A stretch of 64,000 nt of DNA, taken from NCBI GenBank assembly GCA_963734085.1, contig CAVTFT010000007.1, forward strand, positions 186,001 to 250,000. Direction: 5' to 3'. Every line of letters begins with the position of its first letter. Positions within the stretch are counted from its first letter, which is position 1. This document shows, piece after piece, positions 8,164 to 17,371 of this stretch. This DNA comes from CAIWHR01 sp963734085. GTDB lineage: Bacteria; Pseudomonadota; Gammaproteobacteria; Burkholderiales; Casimicrobiaceae. Under the pieces are notes generated by a model. The model made no database searches. It was given only the letters and a program-made list of their open reading frames with translations, and was not told the DNA's origin. The translations under genes were made by a program, and so were the position numbers.

Positions 8164-8862
8164 ATGACTGCCGATTCCATGTCGCCGCGCCACCGCCCGA
8201 TCCGGAGCTTTGTGCTGCGGCAGGGGCGGATGTCGCCGGCCCAGCAGCGCGCGCGCGACGCGCTGCTGCCGCGTCTTGGCGTGCCGTTTCAATCGCGGCC
8301 GCTCGATCTCGACGGCGTCTTCGGACGCCACGCGCCGCGCGTGCTGGAAATCGGCTTCGGGATGGGCGAGACCACGGCGGCGATCGCCCAGGCACGGCCC
8401 GGAGACGACTTTCTGTGCATCGACGTTCACGGTCCCGGCGTCGGCAGCCTGCTGAAGCGCGTCGACGAGCACGGACTCCGGAATGTCCGCGTGATCCAGC
8501 ACGATGCGGTGGAGGTCGTCGGCGCGATGATTCCGCACGATTCGCTCGCCGGCGTCCACGTGTTTTTTCCGGACCCCTGGCCGAAGAAGCGCCACCACAA
8601 GCGGCGGCTGATGAAGCCGGCATTCGTGCACGAGCTCGCGCTGCGTCTCGCGCCGGGCGCGTATCTGCACGTCGCGACCGACTGGGAAGACTACGCGCAG
8701 GAAATACTCGCGACTCTCTCGGCCGAGCCGTTGCTCGAGAATACGGCGGCGGGATTCGCGCCGCGTCCCGCCTATCGCCCGCTCACCAAGTTCGAAGCGC
8801 GCGGAATCGACCTCGGCCACGGCGTGTGGGACATGTTGTTCCATCGGCAAGTGCGCCGCTAA
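8164..8862 (+). CDS. trmB: tRNA (guanine-N7-)-methyltransferase TrmB
   Basis: 232 residues. SAM-binding motif EIGFGMGET near residue 62, then the family hallmark FPDPWPKKRHHKRRL near 138-152 and the C-terminal TKFEARG. It makes m7G46 in tRNA variable loops. The start at ATG 8164 gives normal length; ATG 8179 is a close alternative. An orphan PEP-CTERM tail lies in frame right after its stop. Confidence 0.95.
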   Translation: MTADSMSPRHRPIRSFVLRQGRMSPAQQRARDALLPRLGVPFQSRPLDLDGVFGRHAPRVLEIGFGMGETTAAIAQARPGDDFLCIDVHGPGVGSLLKRVDEHGLRNVRVIQHDAVEVVGAMIPHDSLAGVHVFFPDPWPKKRHHKRRLMKPAFVHELALRLAPGAYLHVATDWEDYAQEILATLSAEPLLENTAAGFAPRPAYRPLTKFEARGIDLGHGVWDMLFHRQVRR

Positions 8863-8979
8863 AGCGCGCATTATTTTGCGCGTTTCGATGCGGTTCCCGA
8901 ACCGACGACGCTGAGCCTGGACGCGCTCGCGCTTGCGGGTGTTGCGCTGATGCGGCGAAGGTCCAGCGAGAGTCTCTAG
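8863..8979 (+). pseudogene. Orphan PEP-CTERM sorting tail (gene remnant)
   Basis: After the trmB stop the same frame stays open for 38 codons and ends VPEPTTLSLDALALAGVALM followed by RRRSSESL and a stop. This is the tripartite PEP-CTERM signal: VPEP, hydrophobic helix, Arg cluster. It has no start codon and no upstream mature protein, so it is probably the last piece of a deleted PEP-CTERM gene. PEP-CTERM proteins are sorted by exosortase in exopolysaccharide-producing bacteria, which fits the glycan genes next door. Confidence 0.7.
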
Positions 8980-8986
8980 CCTCGCT

Positions 8987-11104
8987 TCACTCGATGTGTC
9001 CGGCGACTCCAGTCGAGTCGTAGAACGCGATCGCGCCGTCGGCAAAGTAGTGGCTCACGATGGAACGACGCGAGAGCGACTGGTCTATGCGCACGCTCCC
9101 GCCGTGCATCAGGTTCTCGTGCCAGACGAGGACCGTTCCCCGCTTCGGGCGATAGGTCACCTTCTCGAAATTCCCCTGGGCGAGCATCTCGCGCCAGCGG
9201 GCCGGGACGGTGTGGCCGAATTGGGTCCAGTCGTCGTCCGTGACTTTTGCGCAGCCGCTGCCCGCCATGTACACGCGCGGCAGGCGATGGCTGCCACGAT
9301 AGACCTCGAGCTCGCCCGAATCGGGCTGCACGTCCTCGAGCGCGATCCACACGCCGCACATGTAGCCCGCGGGAAACGGCGTGAGGTGGATCGTGTCTTG
9401 GTGCGCGCCCTGCTGGCTGCCGAAGATGTAGGTGAGCGTCTGGCAGGGCCGCGCGGGAACGCCGAAGACCAGCTCGAGGTAGCGCATCACGGCCGGGTGC
9501 TTCCAGAGCGCGCGCACACCCGGGTAGCGGCAGTGCAGGTTGTGGATCCGCTGGCTGCTGCCGTATTCGTAGCCCTCGACCTTCTTCCCGATGGCGTCGT
9601 CGAGCTCGCGGTCGACCCTGGCGAGCAGCGGCTCCTCGATGGGCGCGGAGAGGACCATGTAGCCATCGTCGACGAATTGACCCAACGCGCGCTCTTCAAT
9701 CGAGTCGATCGAACCCGCCTCCCGCATCGCGGCCAGATGCGACAACGCGTCCGGGCGGTCGAACCAGGCGGCGAGCAACGGGTTGGCGATGTCGTAGGCC
9801 GAGCTGTCCACGTAGTCGTCCAGCACCTGCGGCGTCCCGTAGTCGCGCAGACTCGCCCGCACCCGCTCCGCCAGCGGCCCCGAGTTCGAGACATTGAGCG
9901 TGAATGATTCCCTCCACAGCGTTTTCCCCGCTTGCGTCACGCTCGCCTCGATGCGGGTCGTTCCATCGCGCAGCAAATGCGAGTTGAGATAGGCCGCCAC
10001 GCGCAGATCGTCTTCGTCCAGCGTGAAGCTCCTGCGGTGAGAGAGCGTCGATTTCGTCGTCAGCGCGAGCTCATATGTCCCCCGGGGGCCGTCGATGTCG
10101 AAATGCATCGGCACGAGGCCCCGGCTTGTCTTCTTCACGCGCGGCGACGCGAAAGCGACCTGGATGCGCGACGGCTTCCTTCGGGGTTTGGCCGCGCGCG
10201 CCGGGACTGCCACGTCCCGCGGCGGCGACATAACGTTCGCCTCGGGCGGCCGCGCCGGAATCCAGGCGCCCGCGGCTTCTGCCGCTTCGTCGAGGATCGC
10301 CCGCAACTGCGCCGGCGAGCTCCAATCCCGGCCGCACACGAAACGCGGGATCGCCCACCGCTCGCAGCCGGGCTGGAGGAACGCGGGCCGATCGGTGAAT
10401 GCCGCCTCGATTCCGAGCTCCCCGCCGTAGCAAGGGAAGTATTCCTTGGCGAGGTAGCGGTTCGACTGGCCGTAGGGATAGGCGAAGAGCGCCGTCCCGG
10501 GATTGGACGCGTGCGCACGAAGGTAATCGGCCGCCTGCCGGATCTCGTCGTCCGCAAGTTCCTTCGAGTCGATGGCGAGGAAGGTGCCGCGCCGGACGCC
10601 CCGCGACAGCGAATCGGGGAGCGTCTCGTGGTTGTGGTCCCAGCTGTGGTTGCCGATGTGCATGAGGCCGCTGCCGATCGCCGCGCGCCACCACGCGTCG
10701 GTCCACCAGCCCTTGCCCAGCAGGCAGGTCGAATCCAGCATCGTGCGCGCCTGCGGAGAAGCGATGACGAAGCTCGTGATGTTGAGCTGTTCCTGTTTTC
10801 CGGGATGCTCGGCCGCGAAATCGCGCAGCGTGTTGAGCACGCTGCGCTGCGTTCCCGCCGTCGGATGCGGCAGGTCGAGGTAATCGAAATCCGCGCCGCC
10901 GCTGCAAGCGAGCGCCACGAGCTTGCCGTTCAGCTCGCTTCCGCGGTTACCGATCCAGGCTTCCACGACGTCGCGCAGCGGCACGATGCTGAAACCAGCC
11001 GCGGTAATCTGCCTCAGGTCGGAGGCGAGCGCCTTGAGGTCATTCACGCCATAGTCGTTCCCGTCAATGTGCATCGCCTGGTAGGTGAGAATGGGGATTC
11101 GCAT
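8987..11104 (-). CDS. Polysaccharide deacetylase-like / phytanoyl-CoA dioxygenase-like fusion
   Basis: A 705-residue protein with two enzyme-like parts. Residues 1-290 resemble a NodB/polysaccharide deacetylase fold: start MRIPILTYQAMH, then HIGNHSWDHNHETL near 168 and FAYPYGQSNRYL near 225. Residues 325-430 look like a beta-sandwich linker (GTYELALTTKS). Residues 465-705 resemble the PhyH Fe(II)/2-oxoglutarate dioxygenase family, with H568/D570 in GAHQDTIH, H667 in NLMHGGS and an Arg pair at RRSIVSHYF. The canonical deacetylase metal Asp is not obvious, so that half may be degenerate. First listed gene downstream in a glycan operon; substrate unknown. Confidence 0.8.
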   Translation of the reverse strand: MRIPILTYQAMHIDGNDYGVNDLKALASDLRQITAAGFSIVPLRDVVEAWIGNRGSELNGKLVALACSGGADFDYLDLPHPTAGTQRSVLNTLRDFAAEHPGKQEQLNITSFVIASPQARTMLDSTCLLGKGWWTDAWWRAAIGSGLMHIGNHSWDHNHETLPDSLSRGVRRGTFLAIDSKELADDEIRQAADYLRAHASNPGTALFAYPYGQSNRYLAKEYFPCYGGELGIEAAFTDRPAFLQPGCERWAIPRFVCGRDWSSPAQLRAILDEAAEAAGAWIPARPPEANVMSPPRDVAVPARAAKPRRKPSRIQVAFASPRVKKTSRGLVPMHFDIDGPRGTYELALTTKSTLSHRRSFTLDEDDLRVAAYLNSHLLRDGTTRIEASVTQAGKTLWRESFTLNVSNSGPLAERVRASLRDYGTPQVLDDYVDSSAYDIANPLLAAWFDRPDALSHLAAMREAGSIDSIEERALGQFVDDGYMVLSAPIEEPLLARVDRELDDAIGKKVEGYEYGSSQRIHNLHCRYPGVRALWKHPAVMRYLELVFGVPARPCQTLTYIFGSQQGAHQDTIHLTPFPAGYMCGVWIALEDVQPDSGELEVYRGSHRLPRVYMAGSGCAKVTDDDWTQFGHTVPARWREMLAQGNFEKVTYRPKRGTVLVWHENLMHGGSVRIDQSLSRRSIVSHYFADGAIAFYDSTGVAGHIE

Positions 11105-11140
11105 GAGGGATCGCAGCGGGAGTCGGGCGCAGAGTGTTGA

Positions 11141-12274
11141 TCAGGATTTCCGCAACAGGAACGCGACATATCTCCCCACCCACGATCGGCGGATGCGATC
11201 GAGCTCGGCGGCGCGCGCGAACGCGAGCGCTTCGGCGTGCGCGAGCCCTGCCCGCAGCTTCGCGATTTCCTCGTTCCGCTCGCGTATCGCCGCGTCGCGC
11301 TCGGCCACCACCGCTTCGGCGTGGGCGAGCGCCGATTCCAGCTTCGCGATCGCCGCCGCGCGTTCGTCCACCAGCGCTTCGACTTCCGCGAGCCGCGCGG
11401 CAAGCTGCGCCCGATGGGCCCGACGTTCGGCCAATACGCCGTCTGCCTCGTTTCGCCCCAACGCCGCACGCGCGGCATCGACGGCCTCGCGTAGCTCGCT
11501 CGATGGATCGCGCAGCGCAAATTCGCGCACCAATCGCAGATAGTCCGGATGGACATCGAGGAGCGCCTGTTCCGCGGCGTTTGCGCGCGCGGAACGCTCA
11601 TCGGAAAAGCTTACCGCGCCTTCGTGGAAAATGAAGACGTCACCGGCCAGCACGTGACGCCAGCCCGCCTTTGCCGCGCGCAGGCAGAAGTCGTTCTCCT
11701 CGCCGTAGCCGCGCCCGAAGCGTTCGGCGTCGAACGGCCCGATCGCCTCGAGGCATGCGCGCCGGATGTACATGCACGATCCCACGGCCGTCGGCAGCTC
11801 CACCGCTTTTCCACCATTGACGGAGGCGAAGAGTCGATCGAGCGCAGCGAGGCCGAGCGTTCCGGGCATCCCGCCGGTCCAGCCGGGGAACGGATACGTG
11901 CAGATCGTCGCATTGTTGGAAAACGGCGTCGCGGTGCCGACGTCCGGTCCGCGGGATGCGCTCGCGTGCAACCGATCCAGCCAGTCGTTCGCCACCTCGG
12001 TATCGCTGTTGAGAAGGACGACGTCACGATCGGCGTGCATCGCCATGCCGCGGTTGACCGACCGGACGAATCCCGCGTTCGATTCGTTCCGCACGAGCGT
12101 GATGCGCCCCGCTGCCGCGAGCTCGTTTACGAAGGCGGTGATCTCGGAATCGGGGCTCGCATCGTCGACGACCACGACTTCGAAGCGCGCGCGCTGCGCG
12201 CTTTCGAGCACGCTGCCGAGGCAGCGGCGGGTTTCGCGCGCACCCTTGTAGACGGGAATGATGACGTCGATCAT
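11141..12274 (-). CDS. GT2-family glycosyltransferase with C-terminal coiled coil
   Basis: 377 residues from ATG 12274 (MIDVIIPVYKGARET). The GT-A domain covers about 1-240: VVVVDDASPDSE near 35, LLNSDTEVANDWLDRL near 85 and the acceptor-side GYGEENDFCLRAAKAGW near 200. Residues about 285-355 form a long Ala/Glu/Arg heptad coiled coil, ending in a basic aromatic tail RRSWVGRYVAFLLRKS. It lies 8 bp after the previous gene and 36 bp before the deacetylase fusion, so the four genes form one operon. Sugar specificity cannot be read. The longer upstream frame is a shadow of the neighbour. Confidence 0.88.
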   Translation of the reverse strand: MIDVIIPVYKGARETRRCLGSVLESAQRARFEVVVVDDASPDSEITAFVNELAAAGRITLVRNESNAGFVRSVNRGMAMHADRDVVLLNSDTEVANDWLDRLHASASRGPDVGTATPFSNNATICTYPFPGWTGGMPGTLGLAALDRLFASVNGGKAVELPTAVGSCMYIRRACLEAIGPFDAERFGRGYGEENDFCLRAAKAGWRHVLAGDVFIFHEGAVSFSDERSARANAAEQALLDVHPDYLRLVREFALRDPSSELREAVDAARAALGRNEADGVLAERRAHRAQLAARLAEVEALVDERAAAIAKLESALAHAEAVVAERDAAIRERNEEIAKLRAGLAHAEALAFARAAELDRIRRSWVGRYVAFLLRKS

Positions 12275-12282
12275 GCGGACCT

Positions 12283-13527
12283 CTATCGCGGGCGCATGAG
12301 CCGCCGCGCGATGCCCCCGAATCCTTCGCTGCGCAACACGTCGGCGACCCTCCCCCGCAACGCCTTGCCGGACCTGGGCTGCAGCATCAGCAACGAGAGC
12401 CGCAGCGCAGCGCCCGGCGAAACGCCACCGCGGATCGGCAGCTTCGGCGGAGAGTCGAGTCCCTTCGCGCACATGAGCTCGGGAAAGCGCACTCTTCCCT
12501 CGGTGTTGCACCAGCGCAGAAACGTCGCCTTGCCTGGCGCGGCGTCGTAGGGGTCGGGGAACGCCGCCTGGAGGTCTTGGTGCTCGCGATACAAGAAGCG
12601 ATGCGCGGCGGCGATCGCAGTGCCATCGGAGAAGCGCCCGAACGCCCATGGCCACTTGCTGACAGGATCGCCCTCGGCGACGGCGATCTCCTGCTCGTAC
12701 CAGGCGATCAGCCGCTGCACGGGCGGACTCGCCGCCGCATTCTTGATGGCCATGATCCGGTGGGCGCCGCTGTCGAATCCGGTGAAATGATAGAAGGCGA
12801 GCGGTTCGCCGTCGACCAGAAATCCCGCATCAAAGCTACCGGTCACGCGGCGCGTCGTCAGGTTCCACGTCGCGACGTTGTGGCGCCCCGACTTGACGAT
12901 GGCCACGCCGTCGAAAAACACCGGCGCGAAATTGATCCACTTCTGGTCGGTGAACAGGCCGTTTTCCACTTCCGCCCGGCACAGCCGATAGACGCGGTCC
13001 GCCCACCAGTCGGCAAACCGTCGCCCCTCCTCGGTGTTGCGAACGCCGATGAATCCGAGGTTGAACACGCCGTGCTTGAGGCTCGCGACCTCGTTGTCGA
13101 GGATCGCCTCCAGCGTCTGCTCGGGCTTCACCTGGTGCGGCGTCAGCGCGACGTTGGCGTCCTTCAGCGTCGCCAGGATGTCGTCGACCCTCGAGAACAG
13201 CACCATGTCCGGATCGAAATACAGGACCGTGCCGGCGTCCGGCAGACGCAGCAGCGCCTTGAGCGCAAAAGGCTTGATCGCAGTCGACAGCTCAACGATG
13301 TTGTGGGTGAAGCTCCACCCCCGCCAGTTCGGGATGTCGAGCTCCGCGATGTCGACAATGTGATCGAATGGCTCGCCGTGCGTGCCGAGCCACGCCGGGC
13401 GCCGGTCGGCGAGCGCGAGATGAATGACGGCCTCCGGGTGATGCGCTTTCAGCGAGCGGCAGAGGATGCGCACTTTCGGCAGGTAGTTGACCGCCGCGCT
13501 CGTGAAGATGTGCAACACCTCCGGCAT
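12283..13527 (-). CDS. Glycosyltransferase, GT8-like GT-A fold
   Basis: 414 residues. The N-terminus MPEVLHIFTSAAVNYLPKVR and the DxD-like metal motif VLYFDPDMVLF near residue 105 fit a retaining GT-A enzyme. Later motifs LKHGVFNLGFIGVRNTEEG and LFTDQKWINF resemble nucleotide-sugar and acceptor loops of GT8-like enzymes. Positioned between a GT4 and a GT2 gene with short spacers (27 and 8 bp). Role in building a cell-surface glycan is inferred from context. Confidence 0.8.
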   Translation of the reverse strand: MPEVLHIFTSAAVNYLPKVRILCRSLKAHHPEAVIHLALADRRPAWLGTHGEPFDHIVDIAELDIPNWRGWSFTHNIVELSTAIKPFALKALLRLPDAGTVLYFDPDMVLFSRVDDILATLKDANVALTPHQVKPEQTLEAILDNEVASLKHGVFNLGFIGVRNTEEGRRFADWWADRVYRLCRAEVENGLFTDQKWINFAPVFFDGVAIVKSGRHNVATWNLTTRRVTGSFDAGFLVDGEPLAFYHFTGFDSGAHRIMAIKNAAASPPVQRLIAWYEQEIAVAEGDPVSKWPWAFGRFSDGTAIAAAHRFLYREHQDLQAAFPDPYDAAPGKATFLRWCNTEGRVRFPELMCAKGLDSPPKLPIRGGVSPGAALRLSLLMLQPRSGKALRGRVADVLRSEGFGGIARRLMRPR

Positions 13528-13554
13528 CGGGAACCTCGAGGGCGAGCGGCGCGA

Positions 13555-15180
13555 CTACGCCGGAGTCGTCTGCGTTGCGGCGAGTTGCTCGTGATAGTCG
13601 ACCAGCGCAGCAAGCGCCGCGCGCGCACTCGTGTCGCTCACGAGCCTCGACGCGGCGTAGCTCTTGAGCCGCTCGCCCGGAGCGCCGAGATCGAAGGCCA
13701 CGATGGGCAATCCGAGCAGCATCATCTCTTCGATGACATAGGAAAACGTTTCCGGACAGATCGAAGGAAAGAAGCAGAGGTTGATCCGGTGCGCCTCGAT
13801 GAGATTCGGGAGATCTTCGCGCCGATAGTTGCCGGTGACGACGAGGCGCGGCGAGTCGGGCGCGGCATCGAGCGTCCCGATCACGACCACGCGGATGTCG
13901 CGGCGCTCGCGCTCGATCGTGCTCACGAGCTCTCTCACGACGAGCGCTCCCTTTTGTGCACTGATGTGGCCGATGATGCCCACGACGAGCGGCGCTCCAT
14001 GATCCGGTTTTGGCCGCCGGGCCGGCACGTAGTCGACGCGATGGGGGACGACGCTGATCCGGCCGGCATCGAGGGCCGGATACGCGCGCAGCAGCAGGTG
14101 CCGCGTCGATTCGGAAAAGCAGCGCACCTCGTCCGCCGCGGCGAGGCAGCGCTCCCACAGCGCTCGCCACGGGCCGATCTCCGTGGGCGGCGACAGCGTG
14201 AGGTAGCTCGCGCGATGCCGTTTCAGGCACGTCGCGCATTCGGAAATCTCGGGAATCCCGCAATAGCGGCCATCGGCATTGAGCAGCACGAACGACGGGC
14301 ACACCGTGATGTAGTCATGCGCAGCGACGACGAGCCGCGCTTTCGGGTGCAGCGCGCGCATCGTGGCGAGCCATTCGGCGAACAGCAGCGGCTCGTCGAA
14401 CGAGACCGGGCTGTTCAGGAACAGCTCGTCGACCGGCGCTTTGGCGAGGACCCATTCGAGGACGACGAACGAGGAGAGCCGGAAGATCTGCTCGTTAACG
14501 CCCGGCGCGAGGACATGGAGGCGGTAATCGAGTGTCGGAAGGTTGTAGGTGCAGAGCAGCACCGTCCTGCCTTTCGCGAGCCGCTCGTCGATCACCGCCC
14601 GGCGATAGATGTTCGCGCCGCCCCCCATGTTGTGGTCGAACACGAGGCTCACGCCGCCGCTCGTCTTCAATCGCGGCAAGAGGCTCGCGACAATGGCGAC
14701 CGAATCGAGCGATGGTGCGCCGTAATTCTGCGATTTCGCCCGCCGGAGGATGCCGCGGAAATCACGCTGCCGCATCCGGCGCAGAACGGCGCGCGCGAGC
14801 CAGCGCACTTCCCGGAGCTTGCGTTGGCCCACCGAGCGCGTCTCCATCGCGCCGGTGACGTCGATCGACGCGATCGCGCCGTCGTCGAGCTTCACTTCGA
14901 GCGTCAGCTCACGGATGGGAATGTCCTGAACGTACCCGGTGACGACGAAACCGGAAGACCTGCCGTTGACGAGGCCGGGAAACGCCGCCTTCACGTCGTC
15001 TCGGGCGAGGCCGTGGTTGACGGGCAGCTGCGCCTCCCAGCCGTTTCCCTTCACCAAGAGCGTGATCGCATCGATCGACCGTGCCGGATGCGCAGCCCAG
15101 CCCCAGCCGAAGACGCGCCTTCCCCTTGTGACGAGGCGATCGACGCCGTAGCGAAGCTCCGGTACGGCGGTCTCGGTCAT
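13555..15180 (-). CDS. GT4-family glycosyltransferase with N-terminal extra domain
   Basis: 541 residues from ATG 15180 (a GTG at 15201 would add seven). Residues 1-115 are an unusual all-beta-like domain. The GT-B part follows: VSLVFDHNMGGGANIYRRAV near 155, a Cys cluster YCGIPEISECATCLKRH near 270, and the C-terminal Rossmann half with VVGIIGHISAQKGALVV near 390 and the retaining-GT4 signature CPETFSYVIEEMMLLGLPIV near 478. It heads the glycan operon and is divergent from the methyltransferase gene across about 290 bp. Confidence 0.85.
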   Translation of the reverse strand: MTETAVPELRYGVDRLVTRGRRVFGWGWAAHPARSIDAITLLVKGNGWEAQLPVNHGLARDDVKAAFPGLVNGRSSGFVVTGYVQDIPIRELTLEVKLDDGAIASIDVTGAMETRSVGQRKLREVRWLARAVLRRMRQRDFRGILRRAKSQNYGAPSLDSVAIVASLLPRLKTSGGVSLVFDHNMGGGANIYRRAVIDERLAKGRTVLLCTYNLPTLDYRLHVLAPGVNEQIFRLSSFVVLEWVLAKAPVDELFLNSPVSFDEPLLFAEWLATMRALHPKARLVVAAHDYITVCPSFVLLNADGRYCGIPEISECATCLKRHRASYLTLSPPTEIGPWRALWERCLAAADEVRCFSESTRHLLLRAYPALDAGRISVVPHRVDYVPARRPKPDHGAPLVVGIIGHISAQKGALVVRELVSTIERERRDIRVVVIGTLDAAPDSPRLVVTGNYRREDLPNLIEAHRINLCFFPSICPETFSYVIEEMMLLGLPIVAFDLGAPGERLKSYAASRLVSDTSARAALAALVDYHEQLAATQTTPA

Positions 15181-15471
15181 CGGTGAATCGGGCCGGCGCA
15201 CGACAGGCGAGCGGCCGCGCGCAGCGGTTGGTGACCTTGCCCGCGTGCTTCGGTGGATGATTGATCGGACTTCGTGGGCATGCGGAAGAGCCCGGAGGCC
15301 CGGCGGCGATGAGCGCCTGCGGGTGCGGGACGGGAGCGTTATTTTAGCAGGCCGGCCGCGATCGGCGCCTGTGCGTGAGGCGCGTTCGTCGCGCCGGCAG
15401 GCGCCACGGAACGAGACCGCCCGCGCGTAGAATCACGGGATCGTCGTCGTCGCCTGACGACAATCGACCCC

Positions 15472-16497
15472 ATGAACGACGAACTCGAATTCACCGGCGA
15501 GCGCTTCGTTCCCGGCGCCGCCGGCGAGATCTGGTACGAGCACTGGCACCGGTATCTCTTTGCCGCGCCGCTCGTCGCCGGAGCCCGCGTGCTCGACGTC
15601 GCATGCGGCGAGGGCTACGGCAGCGCGCTACTCGCCCGGAACGCCGCGCGCGTCACCGGTGCGGACCTCTCGCAAGACGCGATTGCGCACGCGCGCAGGC
15701 GTTACGCGGCGCAGGCGAACGTCGAATTCCGCGAAGCCGACTGCGCCGCGCTGCCGTTCGCCGCGGGGTCGTTCGACGCCGTCGTGTCGTTCGAGACGAT
15801 CGAGCACGTGGCGAAGCAGGAGGCCTTCCTCGACGAGGTGCGCCGCGTGCTGCGCAGCGATGGCCTCTTCATCCTGTCCTGTCCCAACAAGATCGAGTAC
15901 ACCGACAAGCGCGGCGTCGTCAACGCCTTTCACGTCCACGAACTCTACCGCGAAGAACTCGCGGCGTTGCTCGCGCCGCGCTTCGCGCACGCCGCGTGGT
16001 ATGGGCAGCGGACGGGCTTCTTTTCGGTGCTGTGGCCGGAGTGTGGCCCCGCGACGGCGGAGATCTTCGAGGTGAGCGCGGCTACTGCCGACACGCCGGC
16101 GGCGGGACACACACGGCCGCTGTACTTCATCGTCGTCGCGAGTGCGAGTGCCGAAGCGCTCGCACGCGTCGGGCCGCGCCTGTCGGTGCTCGCCGACCGC
16201 GACGAGTGGGTCTATCGCGACTACGAAAACGTGACCCGCGCCGTCGCTTCCGCGCAGAGCGAAAGCGGCGCGCTGGCGCAGCAGAATGCCGCGCTCACCG
16301 CACGCCTGGCGGCGTCGGTCCGCGAACGCGATGCGGCCGCGGCGCGCACCGAAGAAGCCGCGGACGAGGCGCGCCTCGCCGCCGAGATCGAGCGGGCCCG
16401 GCAGGAAATCGAGCGCCGTGCGGGCCTGCGCTGGTGGCTTGTGCTGCCCTGGCGGCGGCTCTGGCGCGCGTTGCGAGGACTGCCCCCGGGCGTTTGA
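15472..16497 (+). CDS. SAM-dependent methyltransferase with C-terminal coiled coil
   Basis: 341 residues. Start MNDELEFTGERFVPG, then the SAM site VLDVACGEGYGSALLA near 38-53, acidic GADLSQ and the post-motif FDAVVSFETIEHV. This Methyltransf_11 type often sits in O-antigen and glycan clusters. Residues about 255-320 form an Ala/Arg/Glu coiled coil, and the end is a basic Trp-rich tail LRWWLVLPWRRLWRALRG that could touch the membrane. Layout resembles that of the neighbouring glycosyltransferase. Substrate unknown. Confidence 0.85.
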   Translation: MNDELEFTGERFVPGAAGEIWYEHWHRYLFAAPLVAGARVLDVACGEGYGSALLARNAARVTGADLSQDAIAHARRRYAAQANVEFREADCAALPFAAGSFDAVVSFETIEHVAKQEAFLDEVRRVLRSDGLFILSCPNKIEYTDKRGVVNAFHVHELYREELAALLAPRFAHAAWYGQRTGFFSVLWPECGPATAEIFEVSAATADTPAAGHTRPLYFIVVASASAEALARVGPRLSVLADRDEWVYRDYENVTRAVASAQSESGALAQQNAALTARLAASVRERDAAAARTEEAADEARLAAEIERARQEIERRAGLRWWLVLPWRRLWRALRGLPPGV

Positions 16498-16513
16498 TGC
16501 GCCTCGCGATACG

Positions 16514-17371
16514 CTAGCGCAGCTCGAGGATCACCGGCTGGTGGTCGGAGGCCTGCGTCTGCTGGTCGACGCGGATCGACTTCAGCCGTGGCGCCAGATT
16601 CTCGCTCACGAAAAAGAAGTCGCAGTGAAGCTCGGGGCCGCCGGGCTCCATCTTCATGTAGATGCAGAACGTCGACGGATGCGCGACGCCGGGGTTGAGA
16701 TGCTCCCACGCGTCGACGAGCGGCGACGTGCCGTCCGCGAAGGGCGCCTTCATCCGCGCGTGCAGCGGATCGACCGGTTCCAGGTTGAAATCGCCGGTGA
16801 AGATCGTCGCGGCCGGGCGCAGGTGCGTGTGAAACGGCCCGCCCGACGTGTCAGTGATCGAGCCCAGGCGCGCGTGCGCGTTGCCGTCGGCGTGGATCGC
16901 CCGCAGCGCTTCGACCTGCGCGGTACGCTGCTTTTTCGAGTACCACTCGAGATGCGTGGTGATCACGCGCACCTCGCCGAACGGCGCTGCGATCGCCGCC
17001 TCGAGGGCGATTCGCGGCATGCCGTTGACGGCGGGGTCGACCGGGAACGGCAACAGATGGCGGAACACCTGTCGCACCGGCAGCCGCGACAGGATGAGAT
17101 TGCCGAAGCGGCGGCGGCGGCCGTCGTCGCCCGGATGATCGACGGCGACTCCCGGAATCGCCACGTAGCCGGGGAGCAGCGCCGCGATCGCGGCGAACTG
17201 GTCCTCGCCGGCGCTGCCCGCGAGGCGTGGATCTGGAAAATTGTCGGCGATCTCCTGCAGGCACAGCGCATCGAAATCGGCGAGCCGCTTGGCCTCGGCG
17301 ACGATCCGCGCCGGGTCGACACGGCCATCGATGCCGCAGCACCACTGCGTGTTCCAGGTGATGATCTTCAT
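16514..17371 (-). CDS. Endonuclease/exonuclease/phosphatase (EEP) family enzyme
   Basis: 285 residues with the full EEP fold signature: MKIITWNTQW at the start, the metal-binding E in DALCLQEIADNF near 55, the THLEWYS segment near 150, TGDFNLEP near 215 and the terminal SDHQPVILEL. The family includes AP endonucleases, sphingomyelinases and other phosphodiesterases. Its ATG overlaps the stop of the upstream permease gene by 4 bp, so it is translationally coupled to a Ugp-type importer. A phosphodiesterase role on imported or periplasmic phosphodiesters is possible but inferred. No signal peptide, so cytoplasmic. Confidence 0.85.
   Translation of the reverse strand: MKIITWNTQWCCGIDGRVDPARIVAEAKRLADFDALCLQEIADNFPDPRLAGSAGEDQFAAIAALLPGYVAIPGVAVDHPGDDGRRRRFGNLILSRLPVRQVFRHLLPFPVDPAVNGMPRIALEAAIAAPFGEVRVITTHLEWYSKKQRTAQVEALRAIHADGNAHARLGSITDTSGGPFHTHLRPAATIFTGDFNLEPVDPLHARMKAPFADGTSPLVDAWEHLNPGVAHPSTFCIYMKMEPGGPELHCDFFFVSENLAPRLKSIRVDQQTQASDHQPVILELR

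Noticed and set aside
12577..15186. Long plus-strand frame of 869 codons
   Set aside because: Arg/His/Glu-rich shadow of two glycosyltransferase genes on the other strand; high-GC DNA produces such frames.
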